From NCBI GenBank assembly GCA_030743445.1, contig JASLSL010000123.1, forward strand, positions 1 through 7,514: 7,514 bases of DNA, written 5' to 3'. This stretch comes from Alphaproteobacteria bacterium. Its GTDB lineage: Bacteria > Pseudomonadota > Alphaproteobacteria > UBA8366. A program made the position numbers and the translations under genes. Below the pieces are notes generated by a model, which was not told the origin of the DNA, ran no database searches, and saw nothing but the letters and a program-made list of their open reading frames with translations. The stretch's first letter is position 1. The number at the start of each line of letters is the position of its first letter. Shown here piece by piece: positions 1 to 6,030 of this stretch.

Positions 1-143
1 CCGAACGATATCTCGGTGCCGATCGAGCGCTCGGAGGCGAGCGCGATCACCTGGTCGGCGGGAAACTCGCGTTCGGCCAGAATCGAGAGAATCTCCCGTC
101 CGACCGCACCCGTCGCCCCTGCAACTGCAACTTTGTAGCCCAT
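1..143 (-). CDS. asd: Aspartate-semialdehyde dehydrogenase, N-terminal part (partial at window edge)
   Basis: Reading down from the ATG at 143 gives 47 codons that stay open to the window edge. The N-terminus begins MGYKVAVAGATGAVGREIL and continues with a segment containing AEREFPAD and ALASERSIGTE. This is the expected NADP-binding Rossmann start (GATGxVG) of aspartate-semialdehyde dehydrogenase. The enzyme reduces aspartyl phosphate to aspartate semialdehyde in the cytoplasm, feeding lysine/diaminopimelate, threonine and methionine synthesis. The catalytic cysteine and the dimerisation domain lie outside the window. The Shine-Dalgarno sequence is weak: only GGG about 10 nt upstream of the start. 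The gene follows a probable terminator, so it likely has its own promoter somewhere in 144-237, but I could not identify one convincingly. Confidence 0.93.
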   Translation of the reverse strand, partial: MGYKVAVAGATGAVGREILSILAEREFPADQVIALASERSIGTEISF

Positions 144-238
144 GGTCGGCGAACCCGTGTTGTTCAAGGCGATGAATTAGGACTGTTGCGCGCGATTTGC
201 AAGCGTCCGCCCCCAGACAGCATCCGGAGCCGCAACGG

Positions 239-269
239 AAAACCGCGAAGAACGATCGTTCCTCGCGGT
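239..269 (-). terminator. Probable intrinsic terminator downstream of the 58-aa exported protein gene
   Basis: The arms ACCGCGA (242-248) and TCGCGGT (263-269) are perfect inverted repeats. They flank a second inverted pair, GAAC (250-253) and GTTC (258-261), around a GATC loop. In minus-strand RNA the remaining pair (positions 249 and 262) is a G-U wobble, giving a continuous 12-bp stem; in plus-strand RNA it would be an A-C mismatch. The minus-strand stem runs straight into a short U run (UUUU, then CC). This supports termination of leftward transcription from the leu genes and the small exported protein gene, before asd. The U tract is short, so termination may be partial. Confidence 0.65.
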
Positions 270-281
270 CCCCGATCTAGT

Positions 282-308
282 GTCGCCCGATTGATCGCGC
301 GGGGCGAC
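282..308. repeat. Inverted repeat (hairpin) between the 58-aa gene and the terminator
   Basis: The perfect 7-bp arms GTCGCCC (282-288) and GGGCGAC (302-308) enclose a 13-nt loop. A competing inner pair, CGAT and ATCG, overlaps one arm. The repeat lies 23 bp past the stop of the 58-aa gene and has no T run on either strand. It is therefore not an intrinsic terminator by itself. It could stabilise the 3' end of the transcript, or it could be a protein-binding site; the sequence does not decide. Confidence 0.4.
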
Positions 309-331
309 CATATGGATCGAACTCGCGCCCG

Positions 332-508
332 TTAGCCGTCGGAGCTTTGGGTCTTCGGCGGAATCGGCGTCTGGCCGCCGGTACTGTCGAGCACGACCTG
401 CTTGGTCGAAGTATGGGTCGCGCCGCCGCAGTCACCGAAGGCATACGCCGCGCCGGAGAACGCGACCGTGGCCAAGAGAGCGAGCGTCAAAACGGTGATC
501 TTGCCCAT
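332..508 (-). CDS. Small exported protein of 58 aa, function unknown
   Basis: The ATG at 508 has a strong Shine-Dalgarno sequence (GGGAGG) 9 nt upstream and opens a 58-codon frame ending in TAA. Residues 1-23 form a clear Sec signal peptide: MGK, then a hydrophobic core (ITVLTLALLATVAF), then a signal peptidase I site after AYA. The mature part is about 35 residues, begins FGDCGG, contains one cysteine and ends in a polar tail with PIPPK. The cysteine is not in a lipobox, so a lipoprotein is unlikely. Codons are GC-rich at third positions, which supports real coding. I do not recognise the family. It lies 82 bp after leuB with no obvious promoter, so it may be read through from leuB, and it is followed by two hairpins. 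Location is inferred to be periplasmic or secreted. Confidence 0.8.
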   Translation of the reverse strand: MGKITVLTLALLATVAFSGAAYAFGDCGGATHTSTKQVVLDSTGGQTPIPPKTQSSDG

Positions 509-517
509 AAGTCGAGG

Positions 518-523
518 CCTCCC
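518..523 (-). promoter_or_regulatory. Ribosome binding site of the 58-aa exported protein gene
   Basis: GGGAGG on the minus strand lies 9 nt before the ATG. It is one of the strongest Shine-Dalgarno matches in the window, and it fixes the start of a gene short enough to be missed by length cut-offs. Confidence 0.75.
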
Positions 524-590
524 GTTTCGGTTGAGCCGAGCATGTTAACCGGTTCCGGGCCCGCCGTATAGGCCGGCCGCCGGCGCTGCG

Positions 591-1703
591 TCAGCCGGCC
601 TGCTTGGCGAGCGCCTCGAGCAGCGCGTCGCCCATCGCCTCGGTCGAGACCTGCCTCGCGTCCGGACCCATGATGTCGGCGGTCCGGATGCCGCCTTCGA
701 GCACTTGGGCGACCGATTTCTCGACCAGGTCGGCGTCCTCGCCGAGCCCGAAGGAATAGCGCAGCATCATCGCGAAGCTGAGCACCGTGGCGAGCGGGTT
801 GGCTAGGCCTTGCCCCGCGATGTCGGGGGCGCTGCCGTGCACCGGCTCGTACATCGCCTTGCGGTGGCCGGTCTCGTCCGGGGCACCCAGCGAGGCCGAG
901 GGCAGCATGCCCAAGGAGCCGGTCAGCATCGCCGCGCAGTCCGACAGGATGTCGCCGAACAGGTTGTCGGTGACGATGACGTCGAATTGGTTCGGGTCGC
1001 GCACCAGCTGCATCGCACAGTTGTCGGCGTACATGTGGTGCAGCTCGACGTCCTGGAACTCGGCCTGGTGCAACTCGCCCACCACCTGGCGCCACAACAC
1101 CCCGGTTTCCATGACGTTGGCCTTTTCGACCGAATGCACCTTGCCGCCGCGCTCGCGGGCGAGCTCGAAGGCGACGGCGGCGACCCGGCGGATTTCCTCG
1201 TCGGTGTAGACCTGGGTGTCGACGCCGCGGCGCGAGCCGTCGGGCAGCTCCTCGATGCCGCGCGGCTCGCCGAAATAGACCCCCGCCGTGGCCTCGCGCA
1301 CGATCATGATGTCGAGGCCGCGAACCACCTCGTCCTTGAGCGCCGAGGCGTCCAACAGCCCGTCGTAGGTCATCGCCGGGCGGAGATTGGCGAACAGGTC
1401 CATTTCCTTGCGCAGGCGCAGCAGGCCGGCCTCGGGCCGCTTGTCGCGCTCGACATCGTCGTATTGCGGCCCGCCGACGGCGCCGAACAGCACCGCGTCG
1501 GCATCGAGCGCCGCCTGCATCGTCTCGTCGGTCAGGGACGTGCCGTGGGCGTCGTAGGCCGCACCGCCGACGAGCCCCTCGTCGATGTCGAACGAAAGCG
1601 CCCGGTTGCCGTCGAACCACTCGATCACGCGCTCGGCCTGGCCCATCACCTCGGGGCCGATGCCGTCGCCCGGCAACATCAACAGCTTCTTGTTCGCGGC
1701 CAT
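591..1703 (-). CDS. leuB: 3-isopropylmalate dehydrogenase
   Basis: This 370-aa protein has the usual length for LeuB. It oxidises and decarboxylates 3-isopropylmalate with NAD+ to give 2-oxoisocaproate, the last committed step of leucine synthesis, in the cytoplasm as a dimer. The N-terminus carries LPGDGIGPEV. E91, L94 and L95 match the isopropyl-binding helix, and R98, R108 and R136 match the substrate arginines. Y143 (in GVYFG) and K194 (in VEKANVMETG) are the catalytic pair. D227, D251 and D255 fit the metal site, and YEPVHGSAPDIAGQGLANP (285-303) is the NAD-binding signature. The start at 1703 was chosen because AGAGG lies 6 nt upstream and MAANKKLLMLPGDG is the natural family start; the frame stays open further upstream but would overlap leuD. 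leuD ends 56 bp before it. Residues 136-141 read REATAG where RELTGG or RELTSG is common. Confidence 0.97.
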   Translation of the reverse strand: MAANKKLLMLPGDGIGPEVMGQAERVIEWFDGNRALSFDIDEGLVGGAAYDAHGTSLTDETMQAALDADAVLFGAVGGPQYDDVERDKRPEAGLLRLRKEMDLFANLRPAMTYDGLLDASALKDEVVRGLDIMIVREATAGVYFGEPRGIEELPDGSRRGVDTQVYTDEEIRRVAAVAFELARERGGKVHSVEKANVMETGVLWRQVVGELHQAEFQDVELHHMYADNCAMQLVRDPNQFDVIVTDNLFGDILSDCAAMLTGSLGMLPSASLGAPDETGHRKAMYEPVHGSAPDIAGQGLANPLATVLSFAMMLRYSFGLGEDADLVEKSVAQVLEGGIRTADIMGPDARQVSTEAMGDALLEALAKQAG

Positions 1704-1759
1704 GCGATGCCTCTTCGTCGTTGGTTGATTGAATTGCGTCGCCCGACAGACGACAGCGG

Positions 1760-2371
1760 CTAGCGCGTGAGCCACGGCTCCGACTGGCGCTGCTTCTCTT
1801 CGAAGGCGGAAATCGTGTCGTCCTTCTGCAGCGTCAGGCCGATATCGTCGAGCCCGCCAAGCAAGCATTCCTTGCGGAACGGATCGAGGTCGAACGAGAT
1901 CACGGCGCCATTGGGCCGTTTGATCTCTTGGCGTTCGAGATCGATGGTGAGTTCCGGGTTTTCCTTGTCCCGTGCGTCCGCCATCAGGGCATCGAGCTCG
2001 TCCTTCGAGACCTTGATCGGCAGGATGCCGTTCTTGAACGAGTTGTTGTAGAAGATGTCGGCGAAGCTCGTCGAAATCACGCAGCGGATGCCGAAGTCCA
2101 AGAGCGCCCAGGGTGCGTGCTCGCGCGACGAGCCGCAGCCGAAATTATCGCCGGCGACGATGATCTTGGCGTCGCGGTAGGGCTCCTGGTTGAGCACGAA
2201 GTCCGGCTTCTCGGTGCCGTCCTCCTCGAACCGCATTTCCTCGAACAAGACCTTGCCGAGGCCGGTCCGCTTGATCGTGCGGAGATGCAGCTTGGGAATG
2301 ATCTTGTCGGTGTCGACGTTGATCATGTCGAGCGGCGCCGCGACGCCGGTCAGGCTGTTGAATTTTTCCAT
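1760..2371 (-). CDS. leuD: 3-isopropylmalate dehydratase small subunit
   Basis: This 203-aa protein is normal in length for the LeuD swivel domain. It pairs with LeuC to isomerise 2-isopropylmalate to 3-isopropylmalate. Visible signatures are NVDTDKIIPKLHL (18-30), the substrate-binding loop GDNFGCGSSREHAPWAL (74-90), TSFADIFYNNSFKNGILPI (101-119), and the carboxyl segment SFDLDPFRKECLLGGLDDI (159-177). The start at 2371 has GGCGGAG 6 nt upstream. That ribosome binding site directly abuts the stop codon of the preceding 66-aa ORF, with 13 nt between the two reading frames. It appears to be cotranscribed with leuC upstream and leuB downstream. The protein looks intact. Confidence 0.97.
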   Translation of the reverse strand: MEKFNSLTGVAAPLDMINVDTDKIIPKLHLRTIKRTGLGKVLFEEMRFEEDGTEKPDFVLNQEPYRDAKIIVAGDNFGCGSSREHAPWALLDFGIRCVISTSFADIFYNNSFKNGILPIKVSKDELDALMADARDKENPELTIDLERQEIKRPNGAVISFDLDPFRKECLLGGLDDIGLTLQKDDTISAFEEKQRQSEPWLTR

Positions 2372-2384
2372 CTCGAACTCCGCC

Positions 2385-2585
2385 TTATTTCTTCCTGCGC
2401 AGGGCCCAGATCACCGCCGGGTCGGGCTTGCGTTCGGCCCTGTCGTCGCCCGCCTCGGGCCGCCTCGGCCGGCCGAACGCCTGGTCGTGCTCGACGAACC
2501 AGCCGCCCTGGCGCAAGTCGCGCCCAAACAAATGGTCGACACCTCCGGGTGCGGTCGGTCCGCCCTGGCCTTCGCCCTTGGTCAT
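2385..2585 (-). CDS. Unrecognised 66-aa protein between leuC and leuD
   Basis: The ATG at 2585 overlaps the leuC stop as ATGA, and the frame runs 66 codons to TAA at 2385, where the leuD ribosome binding site begins. Most codons end in G or C, like the neighbouring real genes, which supports true coding. The protein starts MTKGEGQGG, has a middle part with HLFGRDLRQGGWFVEHDQAF (18-37), and ends with a basic PAVIWALRRKK. It has no cysteine, no hydrophobic segment long enough for a membrane span, and no signal peptide. I do not recognise the family. Its position suggests translation coupled to leuC; a role in isomerase assembly is possible but has no direct support. A longer upstream frame exists but lies inside leuC, so I prefer the coupled start. 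The upstream Shine-Dalgarno is weak (GAGAGAG), as expected for a coupled gene. Confidence 0.65.
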   Translation of the reverse strand: MTKGEGQGGPTAPGGVDHLFGRDLRQGGWFVEHDQAFGRPRRPEAGDDRAERKPDPAVIWALRRKK

Positions 2586-3985
2586 TGCATCAACTCTCTC
2601 ACGTCGGTGAGGCGCCCGGTGATCGCCGCCGCCGCCGCCATCGCCGGGCTCACCAGGTGGGTTCGCCCGCCACGGCCCTGCCGGCCCTCGAAGTTGCGGT
2701 TCGAGGTCGAGGCGCAGCGTTCGCCCGGCTGCAGCCGGTCGGTGTTCATCGCCAGGCACATCGAGCACCCCGGCTCGCGCCAGTCGAACCCGGCCTCGAT
2801 CAGGATCGCATCCAGGCCCTCGGCCTCGGCCTGCTCCTTGACCAGGCCCGAGCCCGGCACGATCAGGGTGCGCACCCCGTCCGCCACCTTGCGGCCCTTG
2901 GCGATCTCGGCGACGGCGCGGATGTCCTCGATCCGGCCGTTGGTGCAGGCGCCGACGAACACCGTGTCGATCTCGATGTCGGAAATCCTGGTCCCCGGCA
3001 CGAGCCCCATGTAGTCGAGCGAGCGCTTGATCGATTCGGCCTTGCCCGGGCTCTCCGCGTCCTTCGGGTCCGGCACCACGCCGTCGATCGCGGCCACGTC
3101 CTCAGGGCTGGTGCCCCAGGTGACCTGCGGCGCGATCGAGGAAATGTCGAGCACGACCTCCTTGTCGTAGCTCGCGCCCTCGTCGGACGGCAGGGTCTTC
3201 CAGTACTCGACCGCCTGCTCCCAGGCCGCGCCCTTGGGCGCCATCGGCCGGCCCCGGACGTACTCGAACGTGACCTCGTCGGGCGCCACCAGGCCACCCC
3301 TTGCACCGCCCTCGATGGTCATGTTGGAGACCGTCATCCGCCCTTCCATCGAGAGCGAGCGGATCGCCGAGCCGGCGTATTCGATGACATGGCCGGTGCC
3401 GCCGGCGGTGCCGATGGTGCCGATCACGGCGAGGATCAGATCCTTGGCGGTGACGCCGAACGGCAGCTCGCCGTCGACAGTGATCCGCATGTTCTTGGCC
3501 GGCGCCTGCAGCAGCGTCTGGGTCGACAGCACGTGCTCCGCTTCCGACGAGCCGATGCCCATGGCGAGTGCGCCGAAGGCGCCGTGGGTAGCGGTGTGGC
3601 TGTCGCCGCAGACGATGGTGTTGCCGGGCAGCGTGAAGCCTTGTTCCGGGCCGACGATGTGGACGATGCCGTTGCGCGGATCCGCGACCTGGAACAGCTC
3701 GATGCCGAACTCGGCGCAATTCTCGCGCAAGGTTTCGATCTGGAGGCGCGAATCCTCCTCGATCTCCTCGTTGCGGTCGGTCGCGATGTTGTGGTCGATC
3801 ACCGCGAGCGCCAGCTCGGGCCGGCGCACCTTGCGCCCGGCCAGGCGCATCCCCTCGAAGGCCTGTGGGCTGGTCACCTCGTGCACCAGGTGGCGGTCGA
3901 TGTACAACAGGCAGGTGCCGTCGTCCTGGACGTCGACGAGGTGCGATTGCCAGATCTTGTCGAACAGGGTTTGCGGCTTGGCCAT
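2582..3985 (-). CDS. leuC: 3-isopropylmalate dehydratase large subunit
   Basis: This 467-aa protein matches the usual LeuC length. It is the catalytic [4Fe-4S] subunit of isopropylmalate isomerase in leucine synthesis, in the aconitase family, and works with LeuD. The N-terminus MAKPQTLFDKIWQSH is typical. VCGDSHTATHGAFGALAMGIG (125-145) and the region with GTIGTAGGTGHVIEYAG (189-205) are family signatures. The cluster ligands are C347 (in VGACTNGR), C407 and C410 (in GCSMC), at the same positions as in the Escherichia coli enzyme. The C-terminal segment includes ASTSNRNFEGRQGRGGRTHL (425-444). The start at 3985 is the natural one, although its Shine-Dalgarno (GGGAA) is modest. An 82-bp gap separates it from rplS, and it overlaps the next ORF by ATGA. 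Confidence 0.98.
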   Translation of the reverse strand: MAKPQTLFDKIWQSHLVDVQDDGTCLLYIDRHLVHEVTSPQAFEGMRLAGRKVRRPELALAVIDHNIATDRNEEIEEDSRLQIETLRENCAEFGIELFQVADPRNGIVHIVGPEQGFTLPGNTIVCGDSHTATHGAFGALAMGIGSSEAEHVLSTQTLLQAPAKNMRITVDGELPFGVTAKDLILAVIGTIGTAGGTGHVIEYAGSAIRSLSMEGRMTVSNMTIEGGARGGLVAPDEVTFEYVRGRPMAPKGAAWEQAVEYWKTLPSDEGASYDKEVVLDISSIAPQVTWGTSPEDVAAIDGVVPDPKDAESPGKAESIKRSLDYMGLVPGTRISDIEIDTVFVGACTNGRIEDIRAVAEIAKGRKVADGVRTLIVPGSGLVKEQAEAEGLDAILIEAGFDWREPGCSMCLAMNTDRLQPGERCASTSNRNFEGRQGRGGRTHLVSPAMAAAAAITGRLTDVRELMQ

Positions 3986-4019
3986 GTGTCGTTCCCGTGG
4001 ATTTTTTCTTTCGGTCTAA

Positions 4020-4046
4020 AGTTTATCCAAAGCGGTCCGGGGTCAA
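4020..4046 (-). promoter_or_regulatory. Possible sigma-70-type promoter for leuC
   Basis: On the minus strand the 82-bp gap between rplS and leuC holds TTGACC (plus positions 4041-4046, 5 of 6 to the consensus -35) and TAAACT (4020-4025, 4 of 6 to the -10), 15 bp apart. The spacing is 2 bp short of ideal and other -10 placements are possible. The stretch below it is A/T-rich compared with its surroundings. The -35 overlaps a small hairpin (4038-4053). If real, it would let the leu genes be expressed apart from the ribosomal operon. No leucine-rich leader peptide is visible. Confidence 0.35.
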
Positions 4047-4067
4047 TCCCCCGAATTGTCGCCCGGA

Positions 4068-4763
4068 TTAGTCGTCGGACTCCGTGTCGGCGTCGTCGTC
4101 CTTCTTCTTGGCCTTCTTTTTCTTCTTCTTGGCCGGCTTCTCCGCCGCCTCTTCGCCAGCGGAGTCTTGCTCGGCCGCGGCTTCGTCCGCCTTCTTGGCG
4201 GCTTTCTTTTTCTTCGATTTCTTTTTCGGCTTGTCCGCTTCTTCTGCCGCAGGCGCCTCGGTCGCCGCGTCCTCGGTCGCCACATCTTCCGTCGCCGCGG
4301 CCTCGACGATCTCCTCGCCGGCCTCGATCTTGGTCAGCTCTTCCTGCACCTCCTCGGCCGAGAGCCCGGCCTGCTCGAGCACCGACTCTTCCTGCTCGCG
4401 GCGATAGCTCGTCGCCTCGGCGATGCGGGCCGACTTGCCGCGCCGGCCGCGCAGGTAATAGAGCTTGGCGCGGCGGACCTTGCCGCGTCGCACCACCTCG
4501 ATCGACTCGATGCGCGGGCTGTAGAGCGGGAAGATGCGTTCCACCCCCTCGCCGTAGCTGATCTTGCGCACGGTGAAGGCGCTGTTGACGCCGGCGCTGC
4601 GCCGCGCGATGCAGACACCCTCGAAGGCCTGGACACGCTCGCGCGTGCCCTCGACGACCTTGACGCTGACCCGCACCGTGTCGCCGGGCTTGAACTGAGG
4701 CACCGGCCGCTCGGCGGTCAGTTTCTCGATCTGCTCGGCTTCAAGCTGTTCGATGGTATTCAT
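4068..4763 (-). CDS. rplS: 50S ribosomal protein L19 with long charged C-terminal extension
   Basis: Residues 1-117 are a standard L19: MNTIEQLEAEQIEKL at the start, FKPGDTVRVSVKVVEG (24-39), QAFEGVCIARR (45-55), ERIFPLYSPRIESIEVVRRG (75-94) and AKLYYLRGRRGKSARI (99-114). L19 lies at the interface of the large and small ribosomal subunits. The protein here is 231 aa against 115 in E. coli. The extra 110 or so residues begin after the core with a helix-like stretch (EEVQEELTKIEAGEE), continue as an Ala/Glu/Thr acidic segment to about 177, then have two lysine clusters (178-191 and 209-221, 20 lysines together) separated by an acidic linker, and end DDDADTESDD. The start at 4763 has GAGGA 8 nt upstream, inside trmD. 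It is 3 nt after the trmD stop, so translation is likely coupled. The tail uses the same G/C-ending codons and lacks any frameshift. Confidence 0.97.
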   Translation of the reverse strand: MNTIEQLEAEQIEKLTAERPVPQFKPGDTVRVSVKVVEGTRERVQAFEGVCIARRSAGVNSAFTVRKISYGEGVERIFPLYSPRIESIEVVRRGKVRRAKLYYLRGRRGKSARIAEATSYRREQEESVLEQAGLSAEEVQEELTKIEAGEEIVEAAATEDVATEDAATEAPAAEEADKPKKKSKKKKAAKKADEAAAEQDSAGEEAAEKPAKKKKKKAKKKDDDADTESDD

Positions 4764-4766
4764 GAC

Positions 4767-5474
4767 TCACGTCCTCGCATGTCGTTCGGCGACGTAACGC
4801 GTCCAGAGATCGGGCCGCCGCTCGCGCGTGACCCGCTCGGCCTCCTGCCGCCGCCACTCCTCGATCCGTTCGTGATGGCCCGAGAGCAACACCTCGGGCA
4901 CCTTCATGCCCTGCCATTCGGCGGGCCGTGTGTAATGGGGGTATTCGAGCAAACCGGTCTCGAAACTCTCTTCCTCGAGCGACGCCGCCTCGCCGATCGC
5001 GCCCGGCAGCAGCCTGACCGACGCGTCGAGCAACGCGATCGCCGCGGGCTCGCCGCCCGAGAGCACGAAATCGCCGAGGCTGACCTCGATCACGTCCAGG
5101 GCCTCGAGCGCCCGCTCGTCGACGCCCTCGAAGCGGCCGCACAGCAACACCACGCCGGGGCCGGCGGCGAAGTCGCGCGCCAGCGCCTGATCGAGGTGTC
5201 GGCCGCGCGGGCTGAGATAGACCACCGGCCGCCCCCGGCGCTCGACCGCGCCGAGCGCCGTCTCGATCACGTCGGCGCGCATCACCATGCCCGGGCCGCC
5301 GCCGAACGGCGTGTCGTCGACCGTGCCGTGCTTGTCCGCCGCATGATCGCGAATGTCCATGACCTCGAGCGACCAGATATTTTCCTCGAGCGCCTTGCCG
5401 GCAAGCGAGGCGGCGAGCGGTCCCGGGAACATTTCCGGGAACAGCGTCAGCACGGTCGCGGACCAAGCGGTCAT
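4767..5474 (-). CDS. trmD: tRNA (guanine-N1-)-methyltransferase
   Basis: This 235-aa protein methylates N1 of G37 next to the anticodon, using S-adenosylmethionine, which prevents +1 frameshifting. It belongs to the SPOUT (trefoil knot) class and acts as a dimer. Visible signatures are LTLFPEMF (9-16), TVDDTPFGGGPGMVM (51-65), YLSPRGRHLDQ (86-96), the knot region LLCGRFEGVDER (110-121) and SLGDFVLSGGEPAAIALLD (132-150), then LLEYPHYTRPAEWQGMKVPEVLLSG (split here as LLEYPHYTRP 175-184 and VPEVLLSG 192-199). E169 in EEESF stands where E. coli TrmD has the catalytic Asp169. The protein is slightly shorter at the C-terminus than the E. coli enzyme. The start at 5474 overlaps the rimM stop as ATGA and has GGGGAGG 7 nt upstream. 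Confidence 0.97.
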   Translation of the reverse strand: MTAWSATVLTLFPEMFPGPLAASLAGKALEENIWSLEVMDIRDHAADKHGTVDDTPFGGGPGMVMRADVIETALGAVERRGRPVVYLSPRGRHLDQALARDFAAGPGVVLLCGRFEGVDERALEALDVIEVSLGDFVLSGGEPAAIALLDASVRLLPGAIGEAASLEEESFETGLLEYPHYTRPAEWQGMKVPEVLLSGHHERIEEWRRQEAERVTRERRPDLWTRYVAERHART

Positions 5475-6004
5475 GACTCATCCTCCCCGCTGTCGGGCTT
5501 GGTGTCGGTGACCGCCGGCGGGACGACCATGACACGGCCGGCCTCGAGGTCGACCACCGGCACCACCGCCCGAGTGAACGGTAGGATCACGTCGGGCCCG
5601 TCCGCGGCCGCGATCTCGATCATCTCGCCGGCGCCGAAATCGTGCAGCGCCTTGACCCGCCCGAAGGCCGAGCCGTCCTCGAGCTCGACCGCGAGGCCGA
5701 TCAGGTCGGCGTGGTAGAACTCGCCCTCCTCGGCCGGCGGCAGGGCATCGCGCGGGACAAAGAGCTCGGTGCCCTTCAGGGCTTCGGCCGCATTGCGATC
5801 CGCGACACCAGCGATGCGCGCGCGCAGGGTGCCGCGCGCGGAACCGGTGACCTCGACCTCGAAGCGGCGCGCGCCATCGGCGTCGGTCATCGGACCGTAG
5901 GCGGTAATGTCGCCCGGCTCGGCGGTGAAGCTCTTCACCCGCACCTCGCCCCTGACGCCGTGCGCGCCCACGATCACGCCGACGCAGACCCGTCGCTCGG
6001 TCAT
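5471..6004 (-). CDS. rimM: 16S rRNA processing / 30S maturation factor RimM
   Basis: This 177-aa protein has the two-domain layout of RimM. The N-terminal domain opens MTERRVCVGVIVGAHGVRGE and carries the VRGEVRVKSFT signature (17-27), with RNAAEALKGTELFVPRDALP at 70-89. The C-terminal PRC-barrel starts near FYHADLIGLAV (96-106), continues with GRVKALHDFGAGEMIEI (115-131) and ends with LPFTRAVVPVVDLEAGRVMV (141-160). RimM binds S19 in the 30S head and assists late 30S assembly, in the cytoplasm. I chose ATG at 6004 because AAGAGG lies 8 nt upstream and the N-terminus then fits the family. A GTG at 6025 would add seven residues but would leave its start without a good Shine-Dalgarno. rpsP ends 26 bp upstream. 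The final residues are acidic and vary in the family. Confidence 0.96.
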   Translation of the reverse strand: MTERRVCVGVIVGAHGVRGEVRVKSFTAEPGDITAYGPMTDADGARRFEVEVTGSARGTLRARIAGVADRNAAEALKGTELFVPRDALPPAEEGEFYHADLIGLAVELEDGSAFGRVKALHDFGAGEMIEIAAADGPDVILPFTRAVVPVVDLEAGRVMVVPPAVTDTKPDSGEDES

Positions 6005-6012
6005 ATCCAACG

Positions 6013-6018
6013 CCTCTT
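6013..6018 (-). promoter_or_regulatory. Ribosome binding site deciding the rimM start
   Basis: AAGAGG on the minus strand sits 8 nt before ATG 6004. It lies inside the seven-codon extension that would arise from the GTG at 6025, so it favours the shorter protein. Confidence 0.65.
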
Positions 6019-6030
6019 GTGGCACCTGCT

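Noticed and set aside
144..237. Promoter for asd (TTGCAA with TAATTC 17 bp later)
   Set aside because: The -10 match is only 2 of 6, too weak to report as a feature.
487..1620. 377-codon minus-strand frame overlapping leuB in another phase
   Set aside because: It is an Arg-rich shadow of leuB; the leuB frame carries all catalytic motifs.
1704..1868. In-frame upstream extension of leuB
   Set aside because: It would overlap the end of leuD, lacks family similarity, and the start at 1703 has a well-placed AGAGG.
4038..4053. Hairpin after rplS as an intrinsic terminator
   Set aside because: The stem is only 5 bp and is not followed by a T run on the minus strand.
4100..4230. Possible programmed frameshift site in the poly-lysine codons of rplS
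   Set aside because: The A runs reach only five A before G, so there is no A-AAA-AAG heptamer, and the normal frame ends cleanly.
4043..4285. Arg-rich 80-codon minus-strand frame overlapping the L19 tail and running past its stop
   Set aside because: It is the shifted reading of lysine and alanine codons, with no ribosome binding site.
1928..4561. 877-codon open frame on the plus strand opposite leuD, leuC and part of rplS
   Set aside because: It is antisense to well-identified enzymes, has Arg/His/Ala/Pro-rich composition without domains, and is explained by high GC at third positions.
4056..5717. 553-codon open frame on the plus strand opposite rplS, trmD and part of rimM
   Set aside because: Its opening poly-Leu/Phe/Arg segment is the antisense of the L19 lysine tail; no independent family signature or ribosome binding site supports it.
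6005..6025. GTG start giving rimM seven more residues
   Set aside because: The better ribosome binding site lies inside that extension and serves ATG 6004.
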